From: Halocaridina rubra
Lineage: Eukaryota; Arthropoda; Malacostraca; Decapoda; Atyidae
Length of the DNA stretch: 64,000 bases
Direction of reading: 5' to 3'
NCBI GenBank assembly: GCA_037179515.1
Contig: JAXCGZ010015150.1
Span: 1 to 64,000, forward strand
Part shown: positions 1 through 17,576 of the stretch, in pieces
Position numbering within the stretch: position 1 is the stretch's first letter
Layout: the number at the start of each line of letters is the position of its first letter
Notes under the pieces: generated by a model
Seen by the model: only the letters and a program-made list of their open reading frames with translations
Told to the model about the DNA's origin: nothing
Databases searched by the model: none
Program-made: the position numbers and the translations under genes

Positions 1-140
1 AAATGAAAGGCTACCGAACCTTATTATTATAATGTACAAACATAAATAATTACTTATTATTGGTTAACTGGGATTATTAACATAAGAATTATCAAACACA
101 GACATTTTCCTAATCATTAATGAGCAAATGAAAGGCTACC

Positions 141-1940
141 CTAGTGAGATGGTTGATGTTGCATTTGGGACACCAACTCATCAATATCAGGCTGTATGGA
201 TGATGTGGCTACACGCAGGGTACATTCCAAATGTTCATCAGTAAGTAAAGACCTAAGCTTGTTTTTAACTAGATTCATTTTTGAAAAAAGCTGCTCACAT
301 ACATATGTGCTACCAAACACTGCCATCATTTTCCTTGCATGAGCAGAGTTTTGAATACACTGTTACTGATACATGCTTCTTATAAAACTGGTATACTGAA
401 CTATCATCAAACTTCTTTCTTAGTTCATCATTGCACTGTAGTTCAATTATTTCCATCTGTATGTCCTCGGGAATTGCTGTCACATCCACAGAAAAAGGAG
501 AAGCAAAAACTTCAATGGCTTGTGAATTTTTCTTGAGGTCACCAAATCTTAAAATTCCTCTCGTAAGACTGCCAATTTGTCACCATACTTCTGATACTGA
601 GGGTTGCTAGTGCCATGGTTTTTCAGTGTAGGAAAGTGGGCTGGGTTTTGGTTTCTGATTTGTGACTCCCACAGACGCAATTTTATCTGGAAGCCTTTGA
701 TCAGTGAGAACATTTCATTTATTAGTTGATCTTTTCCTTGAAGTCTAACATTCAGTGCACTAAGATGATCAGTTATATCTACTAAAAATGCTAAATCACA
801 TCTCCATTCCTTATCTCTCAATTCAGGGATAGCATTACCTTTCATATCTAAGAACAGCGCAATTTCTTCCAAAAGGTCATATGCTCTCTTCAACATTCCT
901 GCTTTGCTTAGCCACCTTACCTCACAAACATACTTCACATCACTGTACTCTGCATCAATGTCTGCCATTAACTGCTGAAACTCGCTTTGATTTAGACCTC
1001 TTGACCTAATGAAATTGACAGCTTTCACGAGAATATTAGTCACATGCTGAAAGTTTATTGTCTTCGCACATAAAGCTTCCTGGTGTATGATACAATGCAG
1101 GACAATAAGTGAACCGAAGTCAATATTTTGAGACCCCATTCTAGTCTTCAGTAATCCAACAACCCCATTTCTCTGACCAGACATCGCAGGCGCACCATCT
1201 GTTGTAATGGAAACTAAATTAGTGTAGTCCAGTCCAAACCTTGCCAATGCTTTTTCCAATTCATCAAAAATAGATTGTCCTGTTGAGGTCCCCTTCATGC
1301 TTTGTAGTGAAGCCATTTCCTCTGTAATATTATAGTCATTGTCAACTCCCCTAATATACACAACCAGTTGTGCAGTGTCTGCGGTGTCACAACTCTCATC
1401 AAGAGCAACAGAGTATGAAGAAAAAGCACTAACTCGCTTGGCAATTGTACTTTCAATATTCCCTGAAAGACTGTCTATTCTTCTAGCAACAGTATATCTT
1501 GAAAGGCTTATGTTTTCAACTAGTTTCTTTTTGTCAGGAAACATATTGTCTGAGGCTACACACAAACATTCTTTAACTACCTCACCATCAGAATAGGGCT
1601 TGAGTCTTTTTGTAAGGATTTGACTAATCAAAAAGCTTGTTTTGAGAGATGCATCATATTCCTTAAGTTTCTTTGTAAACACTGACTGTTGTCCTTTCAG
1701 AGATTTCTGCAAGAATGATGTTTTTTCTTTGCATGCTTCACCTGTCATATTTTCATATTCTTTGTGCTTTGTGATGTAGTGTCTTTTGATGTTATATTCT
1801 TTTAAAACAGAAATGGTTTCATGGCACACAAGGCACAATGCTTTCCCCCCTGATTGTATGCATAAATATTGTTCAGTCCATTTCTCTTGAAAACTCCGGT
1901 TTTCATCTGAAATCTTGCGTTTTTTACTCGTAGAAGCCAT
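141..1940 (-). pseudogene. hAT transposase, GTF2IRD2/ZBED-like, frameshifted
   Basis: The reading frame starts at a methionine at 1940 (MASTSKKRK) and runs to a stop at 549. Near its N terminus is a BED-type zinc finger (CLVC followed by HYITKH). Further on come transposase-core stretches such as SVALDESCDTAD and TTDGAPAMSG and the family's CIIHQEALC segment. The conserved C-terminal hATC dimerisation domain (FGSTYVCEQLFSKMN) is in another frame at 141-329. At least two frameshifts separate the parts, one near 545 and one near 330; the 330-545 stretch is still recognisably coding in a third frame. Such proteins cut and paste hAT elements, and the family has been domesticated in vertebrates (GTF2IRD2). 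The breaks argue against a working enzyme here. The 12 extra residues upstream of the chosen start look non-conserved. Confidence 0.85.
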
Positions 1941-2011
1941 TATTAGTGCAATAAGATCTCTCCTGCTGAGCAAAATATATAATAGGAAAAAGTTAACTTT
2001 AAATTAGAGAC

Positions 2012-2286
2012 TAACTCTACTTAAGTTATGTTGCAGTTATGTGATTGGCTTTAGAAAACTTGCAAGCAAAACATTTTGAGAATTATATATTTCTGCTGAA
2101 AATGTGGTATTAATTATATTGCAATCTATTACATGTTTCTTAATTAAAGGCTTTAATTAAGAATAATGTAATATATTGCAATATAATTAGTACCAAATTT
2201 CAGCAGAAATATATAATTCTCAAAATGTTTTGCTTGCAAGTTTTCTAAAGCCAATCACAAAACTGCAACATAAACAACTTAGAGTT
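2012..2286. repeat. near-perfect 275-bp palindrome
   Basis: The left arm (about 2012-2145) is the reverse complement of the right arm (about 2153-2286) with few mismatches and a small indel. The centre is the TTAATTAAAGGCTTTAATTAA hairpin near 2149. It sits upstream of the hAT transposase frame, inside the element. It may be a foldback MITE nested in the hAT element or a subterminal structure of the element itself. Confidence 0.85.
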
Positions 2287-2550
2287 ACGACTTAGAATAC
2301 CGGTACTCACAAATCAACCACAACAAATGAAGCACACTGATATCACCACTTGAGTCTGAGATAAACTGAGAACTATATTAATTCCTGTACGGCTGTACTG
2401 CAAAGCATAGCAGAGTGTGTAAAAAGTGTAAACATCCAACCTTAAAAATAATGATCGTTTCGGTGTTTTACAATGATCTTAAAAGGGGTTACTGATAACG
2501 ATGACCCCTCGTACCATCGGTTATTGAGGAAGGGTTGTTGATGAAAACAC

Positions 2551-2720
<170 letters not shown>

Positions 2721-2827
2721 AGGGCCGCACTATAGCTTATTTATTTTTAGGAGAAAGGGCCGCAATGAAAGCCTTTGAGGGCCGCATGCTGACCTTGGGC
2801 AGCAGGTTGCACACCCCTGCATTAGAA

Positions 2828-4262
<1,435 letters not shown>

Positions 4263-4317
4263 TAATATTTCATTTTAGTAAAAAATTTTCATTTTAGTAA
4301 AAAATCAACTGCATCAG

Positions 4318-5815
4318 AGGCACTTTTCCGCCATCCTCCTCCTCTTCTACTGCTTAATGCGATAGGATATTATGAAGAGAATTGAAAAAAAAAGCATTAA
4401 GAACAAAAGCGTGCGAGGGTGCATCAGCTGATACGGACGTAGCAAAAAGTTTGCTGACAGAGGTTCGTTCTCCCGCATCCTCCTCCTCTTCTACCGCTTA
4501 ATGCGATTGAATATTATGAAGAAAATTGAAAAAAAATATTAAGAACAAACAGCAAACAGATTTTTTATATAATATCGTCAGGGAAATAGCGTGTGAGGGT
4601 GAATCAGCTGATACGGAAGTGTGACAAAACATTTGAAGATAGAGGTTTCGTTCTCCCGAATCCTCCTCCTCTTCTACCGATTAATGCGATCGAATATTAT
4701 AAAGAAAATTGAAAAAAAGCATTAAGAACAAACAGCAAATGAATTTTCGATAAAATATTGTCAGGGAAATAGCGTGTGAGGGAGCATCAGCTGATACGGA
4801 AGTGTGACAAAACATTTGAAGATAGAGATTTGTTCTCCTGCATCCTCCTCCTCTTCTACCGCTTAATGCGATCGAATATTATGAAGAAAATTTTAAAAAA
4901 GTGTTAAGAACAAACAGCAAACAAATTTTTGATATAATATTGTCAGGGAAATAGCGTGCGAGGGTGCATCAGCTGATACGGAAGTGTGAGAAAACGTTTG
5001 CCGATAGAGGTTCGTTCTCCCACATACTCCTCCTCTTGTACTGCTTAACGCAATCGAATATTATGAAGAAAATTGAAAAAAAATATTAAGAACAAACAGC
5101 AAACAAGTTTTCGATATAATATTGTCAGGGAAATGGCATGCGAGGGTGCATCAGCTGATACGGAAGTGTGACAAAACGTTTGCTGATAGAGGTTCATTCT
5201 CCTGCATCCTCCTCCTCTTCTACCACTTAATGCGATCGAATATTATGAAGAAAATTGAAAAAAAAAAAGAATTAAGACACACAGCACACAAACTTTCGAT
5301 ATAATGTTCTCGGGGAAATAGCGTGGAGAGAATATATATATTTCATTTAAGTTTCCCCGATATACATTCTTTGTAACGAATTGTATAGTTTTCTTTTTCT
5401 TTCAGCTGACTTTGTTTACGTTTAGATTTCGTGCAGCACGGTCGATAAGTAAAGAAGATAGAATAATGTTTAGAACCAAAGGAATATTAATAATACATTC
5501 AATAATCTTGAAAATTAGATACACCCCAAATAGAGTGAGTAAATAAATATTTTATGAGTAAAATATTGTGCCTGAATAGTGATAAGCATCAGCTGATACG
5601 GAAGCAGCAAAACGTTTGCCAATAGGGGTTCATTCTCCTGCATCCTCCTCCTCTTCTACCAATTAATGCGATGGGATATTATGAGGATAATAGAAAACAA
5701 GCATTAAGAACAAACAGCAAACAAACTTTCGATACAACATCATCAGGGAAATAGTGTGCGAGGGAGCATCAGCTGATACGGAGGGGGCAAAACGTTTGCA
5801 TCCTCGTCCTCACTG
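4318..5815. repeat. 182-bp tandem satellite
   Basis: Units carry CATCAGCTGATACGG, a CCTCCTCCTCTTCTAC pyrimidine tract and GCTTAATGCGAT. The last anchor starts at about 4352, 4496, 4679, 4861, 5043, 5225 and 5661. Four successive spacings are 182-183 bp; the first is 144 bp from a deletion. The array is interrupted at about 5330-5585 by unrelated AT-rich sequence. A final, partly deleted unit ends near 5815. Short reading frames inside it do not persist from unit to unit. Confidence 0.9.
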
Positions 5816-6139
5816 CCACCATGCACGTCCCAGTGTATGCCTGTTGCCCACCGCATAATAGAGTGCATTAATTTGCTTACAGTACAGTAAATCTGTATCT
5901 TTTAAACTGTACACTATTTGCATGTTAATATAAATAACTACAGATCTTTCTGCATTGTATTGTACTTTTAAATATGTTTTATTTATCTTATATCTTTGGC
6001 AAAGTGCGTCCATGGGCAGTTGTGGAATGAGCCATGCCCTTTATCATTGTTTCCTATGGAAACTGGCTCGTTTTTTGATGCGATTTTCCATTTACCCGTC
6101 ACTTCTGAGAACCTATCTCCACGTTATTCTGAAAACTAG

Positions 6140-6141
<2 letters not shown>
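5816..6141. other. no feature recognised
   Basis: Non-repetitive stretch between the 182-bp satellite and the next AT array. No coding potential, splice pattern or RNA gene is seen. Confidence 0.6.

Positions 6142-6229
<88 letters not shown>
6142..6229. repeat. (AT)n array
   Basis: Pure AT array of about 88 bp whose right end joins SINE-A at ATGAATCATTTTTT, the recurrent junction. Confidence 0.97.
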
Positions 6230-8160
<1,931 letters not shown>

Positions 8161-8450
8161 ACCTGGGAGGCAGGTTGCTAAACTCGGTGCTGGTCCCAAG
8201 CACGAATCAATAGAGAGAGAGTAGCGTCAGGAAGGGCATCTGGCAGTAAAACTTTAAACCCAAACCAAACTAAGTTTCTATGAACATAGGAAATGATTTA
8301 ATAAAGATAATCATCACTATTATTATTATTATTAATAGAATATCTCCTCCGTGTTCCTCTTATTGTCGCTAAAGACGACTAAAAAGGGCAGAGCGAGGGG
8401 ACTGGAAATCCCCTCCTCTGCATTTTACTCCCTCAGAAAGTCAGGTTTTT
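8161..8450. repeat. fragments of dispersed repeats
   Basis: 8185-8245 contains GCGTCAGGAAGGGCATCTGG, a phrase shared by several animal retroposon leaders; a related one (GGCAGGAAGGGCATCCGG) lies near 22885 on the minus strand at the head of the RTE element. The sequence at 8345-8450, with GACTAAAAAGGG and GGAAATCCCCTCCTCTG, has a diverged second copy at about 17375-17460. Neither is coding. Confidence 0.55.
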
Positions 8451-8451
8451 T

Positions 8452-8541
<90 letters not shown>
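8452..8541. repeat. (CT)n microsatellite
   Basis: CT dinucleotide tract with two phase breaks. Confidence 0.95.
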
Positions 8542-8543
<2 letters not shown>

Positions 8544-9085
8544 CTTGATATGTATGACTACGAAGCCCCAGTGGCGTTTCTATTGCTCATCTAATTAATG
8601 CATGCATATATATGTATGTACCTACTTATTATTCTAACCTGAAAATTGTTATTCTATATCTGCTTCAAATTGTCTGCAGTAGTACTGTTGAAAAGTGGAA
8701 ATGTAACTTAAATGATAGCACTCAACAAGGGCTACTGAAAATATTGTTACAAATTTCACTCTTAGTTAATAATTGCAGAGTGCTCATCTGCTATTAATAC
8801 ATGTAAACCATGATAATATTACTCTTAATTAATAATCGCAGAGTGCTCTTCTGCCATCAATCAATTATTACACTATATTTTATTATTAATTACTTGCTAT
8901 GATATTTAAAATTAATTGCAAATTCTATTAATATTTTATTTATACATAACCAAATAGATTGTAATGTTTATCAATTGCAATATGACTGGGAGCGCCCATG
9001 CGCACATGTCCCCAGTACAGTTATCTGAATAAAAAAAAAAAAAAACTCAAGCCACCCATCTTATAGGGGAGATTTTGGCTTTTGT
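8542..9085. other. no feature recognised
   Basis: AT-rich unique sequence. A weak direct repeat (AGTTAATAATTGCAGAGTGCTCATCTGC and its near copy) lies at about 8764 and 8827. No gene is seen. Confidence 0.6.
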
Positions 9086-10378
<1,293 letters not shown>

Positions 10379-10383
<5 letters not shown>

Positions 10384-10781
10384 TCCATTTTACTTTTTTT
10401 TTGTGTTAGTATTTTAGTGTGAAGTCCTAATTATTTTTCTCCTAACGTTATTTTTGTAATATTCTGAGCATGACCCGGGAGGAAGTGGGGGGGGGGTTTA
10501 GACATAAAATAGCACGGACAGATGGACAGAACAGACTCTGTGAGTCAGACTACGAATGATTGGCTTATCACAATAAAAAAAAAAAATCAGTCTCAATGCT
10601 AAGAATAATGAACACTAAAATATGCGTGAAGGGAACAAGACCATAACATGGATGAATAATTAAATTTCTGACGTAGATATATATATGATATGATATACAT
10701 ATAAGTTACAAATATAAGATATATGAGAGAACAATATAAGAAGTGTTTATAAGATAGACATAAGATACGATATACATAAAG

Positions 10782-10854
<73 letters not shown>

Positions 10855-11194
10855 AAGTTAATGTTTTTTGCTGTACAATCTGAATGTACACGCAAGCAAT
10901 TTCGAGGATATGCCTCGACTATGGTAAATAAAATGTTGCAAAAGTAATAATAACGTAAAATTTGCAAGAAATAACAATATTAAATTCTTGGATGTAAGAT
11001 ACAGAGGCTTTAATTGAGTTCAGAAGGTTAGGGAATGGGACCATGTGGTTATTCACCAATGGGAAATTTAAACAGACAGATATAGAGATAGATAGATAGA
11101 ATTATATAGTGTGTGTACTAAGGCCAAAGCCTTAGTCTACCTCTAACGTATTTTTCCCAAACAACTTTCGGCTTTTAATTCAATGATGTACTCA
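10379..11194. repeat. AT-rich spacer with (AT)n array
   Basis: A pure AT array fills about 10787-10852. The rest is unique AT-rich sequence without a recognisable gene. Confidence 0.75.
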
Positions 11195-11383
11195 ATTTTA
11201 CGTCACGGACTCCCTTTCCTACTAAAGGCTAGGAAGATGCATTCTTGCGAAGGACTTTGCTTTTGGCAAGTTTTGACCATTACCCTGAGAGAATGCCCTC
11301 GCTAATCTCATACCTTGGAGGGCCGCACACCCTCGACCTGACGAAACTAAGTCACGAGCATTACCGCTCAGCCATGGTGGCCA
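11195..11383 (-). mobile_element. SINE-B copy 1 (tRNA-derived)
   Basis: Read on the minus strand, the head starts near 11383 with an A-box-like TGGCTGAGCGGTAATG and a decayed B box (GTCGAGGGTGTGCGGCC). The family body follows: GGGCATTCTCTCAGGGTAATG, GTCCTTCGCAAGAATG and AAAGGGAGTCCGTGACGTAAA. Three further copies lie at 19457, 23345 and 28588. This copy is the most diverged in the B box. Confidence 0.85.
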
Positions 11384-11494
11384 TTTTTAATTCAGTTACG
11401 TAAATAAATAAATACTGAACTTGGGATTAAGTTGTACCCCATATGCTGCTGCTGCTGCTGCTACTACTGCTGCTGCTACTACTACTACTACTAC

Positions 11495-11555
<61 letters not shown>

Positions 11556-11946
11556 GTCAGAAAGCATAACATCTATAGTGTAAGAAAAAAAATGCATTCA
11601 TAAAACACATTATTATATAAAGTATTTACCGTCTACATAAATATAAAAATAAAAAACGACTTATAAATAAATAAATAAATAAATTCATATAAGAAATTAT
11701 ATTTATTCCTAATATCAAAGTGAGAGTTGAAATAATCAGCACCTGCTCAGCATTTTGTCTTTTGCAGGTTACCAACGGCGTGTCTTGCATGACTACAGGC
11801 GCAGCCGCGCAGTGCGCAGATTATGCTGCGGCAACAGATGCGCACGTGCGCTTTTTGCAAGGCGAATATACTTATGGCAACTTGGAGCTCGCAAAAGTAT
11901 CACCTCTCACCGGAAAAATATATACTACTACTACTACTGCTGCTAA

Positions 11947-11989
<43 letters not shown>

Positions 11990-12100
11990 GACAGCACTAC
12001 TACTACTACTAATAATAATAATAATAATAATCTAATAATAACAAAATTACTCTTTTGAGTTATGGTATGCAAAGTTACCAGCTTAAAAAATCGACGGGCC
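11384..12100. repeat. trinucleotide microsatellites (CTG, ACT, AAT)
   Basis: CTG/CTA/AAT tracts at about 11442-11550, and ACT/AAT tracts at about 11922-12030. The sequence between them (11760-11920) is GC-richer, but its frames are short and show no family motif. Confidence 0.85.
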
Positions 12101-12545
12101 ATAACAATGTTTTGAGAATCAGGAAGAGATTGTTATTTGTTCATGTCACGTTCAAACGAATAAATACTCAGTAAATTCGTAAATAAACTTTCACCGGATA
12201 CATGACCACAAAGGCTCTATACAGCATATATTAATCTCTATATAAATGAGAACATTAAAGTATCGAATAATTTACTAAAAATCAAAGTAAATTTTATTTT
12301 TACGACTGATTTGAAATTACAAAAATTTGAAAAAAAATATTCAAAAAATCTAAAAAAAAAAAAAATATCAATTGTTAACTCTCTTTATAAATGAGACCGA
12401 ACTAATCTTACCAACCTAACCAAACCTATACCATGAGAATTTTCCTAGCTGGGGGTGTGAAAGTAAAAATGTACCAATATCAATTCATAGACTACGGCCT
12501 ACTGTATATCCAAAGGATTATCATAGTAAACGATTATATAATCCC
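12101..12545. other. no feature recognised
   Basis: AT-rich unique sequence with poly(A) runs near 12330-12365. No gene is seen. Confidence 0.6.
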
Positions 12546-12878
<333 letters not shown>

Positions 12879-12896
12879 ATTATCTAATTGTTTTTA

Positions 12897-12928
12897 CGGG
12901 AAAGAGCCCAAAGCTCGTATCTTCCCGT
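12897..12928 (-). other. conserved LINE 3' hairpin
   Basis: CGGGAA pairs with TTCCCG and GAGC with GCTC, giving an interrupted stem around a small loop. The same structure is present at 18367-18397 in the second copy. Related LINEs use a 3' stem-loop plus short tail repeats for template recognition; that role is inferred here. Confidence 0.6.
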
Positions 12929-12952
12929 CTCCTCATTGGTTCCATTTTGTAC

Positions 12953-14190
12953 TTAGTGATGCTTATCATACCTGTCCTTAAAACTAGGGATTGAGATAGC
13001 ATTAACTACCTCCTCGCTTAGCGAATTCCAATTATCAACTACTCTTACACTGAAAAAGTATTTCCTCACATCCTGCAAAGATCTCTTACGAAGCTTCAAA
13101 CTATGACCTCTAGTTCTAGAGCCAGCCATATCAAAATATCGATCCCTATCCATTCTATCATAACCATGAAGGAATTTAAAGACTGTCATCATATCCCCCT
13201 CAATCTTCTAGCTTCGGGTGATGGTAAGTCTAATTCCCTCAGCCTCTCATCATAACTGATATTGCGTGTTTCTGGCACCAGCTTCGTGGCATGTCTTTGA
13301 ACTTTTTCAAGCTTAGCTATGTGCTTTTTCAAGTGCGGATTCCAAAAGGGGGCTGCATATTCGAGTTTTGGCCTCATATAGGTTATATAAATATTCCTGA
13401 ACATTTCCTTGTCCATGTGCCTGAAGGCTACCCTTACATTTGATAAGAATGCATATGCTGCCCTTACTATGCCATTTATATGTATTTCTGGAGATAAATC
13501 TGCCAGTAGGTTTACTCCTAGATCTCTCTCATTTTCTGTCTCTTGAAGTTGTACTCCAGCCACCGCGTAGTCAAGCTTGGGCCTTCTTGCACTTGTACCC
13601 ATTCTCATTACCTTACATTTTGAAGTATTGAATTTCATTAGCCACTTTTCTGACCACTCATGCAGACTATTTAGATTTTCCTGAAGTTCTCTACCATTGT
13701 TCTCGTTTCCTACATTCCTCACAATCTTTGCATCATCTGCAAACATATATGTGAATGAATTTACAGACTCTGGTAGGTCATTTACATATACAAGGAACAA
13801 AAGTGGCCCTAAAACTGAACCCTGTGGAACTCCACTATTAACTCTTCTCCATTCAGACACTGTCTTACTCTAACCCTCTGTTCCCTTCCTTCTAAGTAAG
13901 TTTTTATCCATTCCAAGACATTTCCACCTATTCTAGCCATTGCTTGCAGCTTCCTAATAAATCTCCAATGTGGAAGTGTCAAACGCTTTCTGGAAGTCTA
14001 GGAATATGCAATCTGCCAAGCCCTCTCTTTCCTGTAAGATTCGGCTTACCTCATCATAAAATTCCAATAAGTTTGTTACTGTTGATCTACCTTCTCTGAA
14101 GCCATGTTGCCTCACTGACAAAAAGTTGAAGGATTCCAAGTGAAGAGAGATATGTTTCCTTAGTAGTTTCTCCATAACTTTGCAAACTAT
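12953..14190 (-). pseudogene. LINE reverse transcriptase fragment, frameshifted
   Basis: Three frames join into one reverse transcriptase. The upstream part (14175-13954) has the fingers segment QHGFREGRSTVTNLLEF and the catalytic-region phrase CIFLDFQKAFDT. The middle part (13860-13189) has GVPQGSVLGPLLF and the active-site phrase FADDAKI. The last part (13192-12953) has KYFFSVRVVDNWNSLSEEVV and is continuous in sense with the previous frame. A frameshift after FDT near 13970 and another near 13190 disrupt it. The product would copy element RNA into DNA at a nicked target. The endonuclease domain is absent because the copy is truncated. Confidence 0.88.
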
Positions 14191-14205
14191 GCTGGTGAAG
14201 GAAAC

Positions 14206-14384
14206 TGGTAGTAGTGTGTGTGTGTGCGCGTGTGTGTTAAGCGGAAATAAATATTTAATAATATATAAATATTTAAATACAAATGGTATAAAATCTATTT
14301 AATATTTCCCTTACAATATTGCTATTTTTGTGACTAAAACAAGTAAAAAAAAAAAAAACCTTTCCATTAGGTTGCCAGTACTAG

Positions 14385-14480
<96 letters not shown>

Positions 14481-14894
14481 AATGCACACAACTGACGTGC
14501 ACAAAAAAAAAAAACACCAATAAACCGAGACGAAAAGTAATAAAATAGAACATAAAAAGCTAAAAATTGCCTCAGTGTGAATAGCCCGGGTCAAAGCACG
14601 GATATCTTTCAGCTTTGATACAATAGTCAAGCTTCCTCTTATTTATCATGCCAGACATTCTCTCTCACGAGCTCTGGTGGGTTTAGCATACTTGGAAAAG
14701 TCATATATATAAGTAATAACCAATGACTGGTAGATAACAAAAAGGGGGCTGAGTGAGAAAGTAGTTGTAGTTGTAATAGTAGTAGTAGTGGTATTATCAT
14801 CAGTAGTAGTAGTAGTAGCAGTAGTCGTAGTAGTTACAAAATAATGATGCTAATACTAATACTACCACCACCAATAATAATAATAATAATAATA

Positions 14895-14941
<47 letters not shown>

Positions 14942-14974
14942 CATTTGTCTGGCGAGTGTGAGGTCAGTAATTGC

Positions 14975-15026
<52 letters not shown>

Positions 15027-15097
15027 TATTATTATTATTATTTTATTATTATTTGTCTTTGGTGAGTGTGAGATCAGTAATTGCGAGAAAATAATAA

Positions 15098-15129
<32 letters not shown>

Positions 15130-15130
15130 A
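14206..15130. repeat. microsatellite-rich stretch: GT, AG, GTA, AAT
   Basis: GT at 14213-14237, (AG)n at about 14390-14477, GTA-type repeats at about 14763-14833, and (AAT)n/(ATT)n at about 14871-14941 and 14977-15055. The phrase GGCGAGTGTGAGGTCAGTAATTGCGA, split by AAT tracts, occurs near 14951 and again near 15060, so part of the AAT tract lies in a short tandem duplication. Confidence 0.9.
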
Positions 15131-17046
15131 TACACATTGACCACACTTCCCCTTATAAGGGGGACTGAGTCAAATCAAAATACTACTACTATTACTACTA
15201 CTACTGCTAATAATAATAATAATAGTGCGTTGCAGTCACGTCACAATCAAAGACCGAGAATAATGTATTCCTAGTCGTGCGGGTGATGATGTCAAATACC
15301 AAGAATGAGTGATGTCACTAACCAGCAAACACTCCTACCTACCCTCAGGAGTGTTGATATGCATGTTAAGTAACGACGTCACACTCACGAAGAGAAAAAG
15401 GAATTATTATTATTTTGTAGTAGTAGTAAATAAGAAGGTCGTAAGTAACACTTCGATAGTTCAACAAATTTGTTAGAAGCTCTATTCCACCCATACTACA
15501 TTTGTTTAGTATTATTTCAAAATATTAATTGGCAAAGTGGGCTAAGTAATGCTACTGATAACTAATACAAAGATATCGCTGTTTTCTTCAAAACAATATA
15601 AACAACTTAAAATATCAGATCAATTTCAAAACTAAAACAAAAAAACACACAAATGGCTCGTGGCACCAAGCGCATGTGTGGGAGGTGGACTCAGGTGTTC
15701 CTCAGACTGAAATGTGGTGTTCCACCATCACGTAGTAGATAACTCTTTCTGGCTTTCAAAATAAAAATAAAAAAATAAATAAATAAAAAAAACCTGCTTC
15801 GTAACCATATTATCACAATTTTTCGTAGACTATCAAGAGTTTTCACAGCATAAACGAAAACACAAAACGTATGTATAATGAAGGGGGAAAGTCTTAAACA
15901 TGCTTGTGAAACTCCTTTTTTCACTTCCACAGCCTGACAATTTTCACATTTCACCGCACATCCGCTCACTCATATCCTCCGATTCACTTCGAAATCACTT
16001 CTTTATACTACAGTTTAACTACTAAATGACTGGTAATGCTTCCAAACACTTGATAATATATAGAAAAGATTAGAATCATGTGACAAACCTTCTGAGACTT
16101 CAACGCGAACTCCTCTCAACACAAGATCCAGTAGGCAACTGCCTGTCGGACTCCGACGGTTGGTCTGAACGAAATATTTGTAACATCACACATCAGTTAG
16201 CACTACAGGACTTTTCTATAATTTATTTATCTGTCCCTTATTTGTTTCTTATACTGAAACTTATATATTCCTTGAAGCATTATTTTATATACTTATATCT
16301 ATTATTTACCATCAAAGAAAACGTTAGAAATTAGTTAGCAGAAAAATATTGAAAAAGACGGAAGTAATACGATGGCAAATGGAGAAATTTTTGCTTTCTG
16401 TTCATTTTTTTTTTCAATATATTTAGACTTCTTTTTTATTTATTTTTTTTTTTCCACATGCAGCTTAATACTGACATGTTACAGTGCTCTGAGTATTGCC
16501 TGAATAAAAGTGAATGTGACAATTCATTATTTGAATACCCGGGTTTTGTACCAAATTCATAGCGAATTTAAATCTCTGCTTCATTGCATACTTTGAGTGA
16601 AGCAATGAGCCAGCGTTGGTTGTTCACTTTCTATAAAACTATATCTGATGATAAACTGAACATATATTCTTTACTTTTATTTTCTGTTAATAAGGAAAAT
16701 TATTATTATGTCACTTTTAAGGGATCCATTTTGTTAGATCTTAAATCCTTAAAAGGAGCTCCTGATTTTTTTATAGATCCTAATTCTTCAGTTGGGGTAA
16801 AGCTGAGCTCCGTAATCTTCAGTTGGTCACTGTTGATAAAACTCAAGCTCAAATTCTAACCGAACCTAACTTAACCGCTGATAAAAGTCAGATCCCAATT
16901 CTTCATGAGTTAAAAAAAAAATCGCGCTCTAACTACTACTGTGGAAGTAAAAGTTTATTTAATAAAATCTGACCAAATATATAAAATTCATGAGATTCGA
17001 AATTTCAAATGTCGCGTGAACTGGCTTTACATGATTTTTTAAAGGA
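15131..17046. other. unique AT-rich stretch, no gene recognised
   Basis: Short frames exist but none shows a known domain, codon continuity or splice structure. The phrase TGACGTCA-like near 15370 and the CAC-rich stretch near 15640 are not interpretable alone. Confidence 0.6.
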
Positions 17047-17100
17047 GTGTGACATCGGGACGGGCAAAGAAAACTGCCCTCATCGGGCCCAGGCACCAGG
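17047..17100 (+). repeat. dispersed repeat D, short copy
   Basis: GACGGGCAAAGAAAACTGCC followed by CTCATCGGGCC matches 17577-17624 and 30941-31000. The function of this repeat is unknown. Confidence 0.65.
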
Positions 17101-17576
17101 AAAATTACATATGCACGTTTGGTATTTAAATATCTTTTTTACATTATAATCTGGAAATTATTATTATAAAACTGATAGAAAAAAATTGCAGTAAGAAAAA
17201 TCTATTATTTTCGTCATTAAATTAAAGTGAAGTAATTTATATTAAACACCTTTTAGCATGACATTAATATGAGAATACTGTGATTACTTTAATTGAAAAT
17301 GACTGCGGATATAATCAATATCATATATGAATTATTCCCCCCTTGAGGGAGGGGGCTCGAATATTTTTCTTCATGTTCCCCTGCGTGTCGTAAGAGTCGA
17401 CTAAATGGGACGGAGCAAGGAGACTTGGAATCCCCTCCTCTGTATATTATCTTCCCAAAGAGTCAAAGTATTTTGCCTTGACTCAGCCTCACCCCTAACA
17501 TGGGGGAAAATGGCTCATGTAGATGGATTATAAACTTGACAATTGATATATTTTTTCTGGATTTTTTGAGTGTAAT
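17101..17576. other. no gene; second copy of an 8.4-kb repeat
   Basis: 17375-17460 (GTCGACTAAATGGGACGG, GGAATCCCCTCCTCTG) resembles 8345-8450. The remainder is unique AT-rich sequence. Confidence 0.55.

Larger units (their letters stand above)
12879..14205 (-). mobile_element. LINE copy 1 (CR1/jockey-group), 5'-truncated
   Basis: A minus-strand non-LTR retrotransposon fragment. It begins abruptly at about 14205 next to a GT tract, which is typical 5' truncation. It ends with a conserved hairpin at 12897-12928 and an AACAATTAGATAATTA tail. The interior encodes the middle and C-terminal part of a reverse transcriptase. A second copy of the same family lies at 17625-18417 and a bare 3' tail at about 43622-43666. 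Confidence 0.85.

Noticed and set aside
4318..5815. CRISPR-like regular repeat array
   Set aside because: The whole 182-bp unit repeats with no unique spacers, and this is animal nuclear DNA; a satellite.
11421..12102. Poly-Asn, poly-Thr, poly-Ile and poly-Leu frames at (AAT)n, (ACT)n and (TTA)n tracts, also near 23.5 kb
   Set aside because: Microsatellite artefacts; no flanking coding sequence in frame.
15691..15969. 92-residue minus-strand frame with a hydrophobic end
   Set aside because: Contains an A/T-run segment, has no family motif and shows no intron signals.
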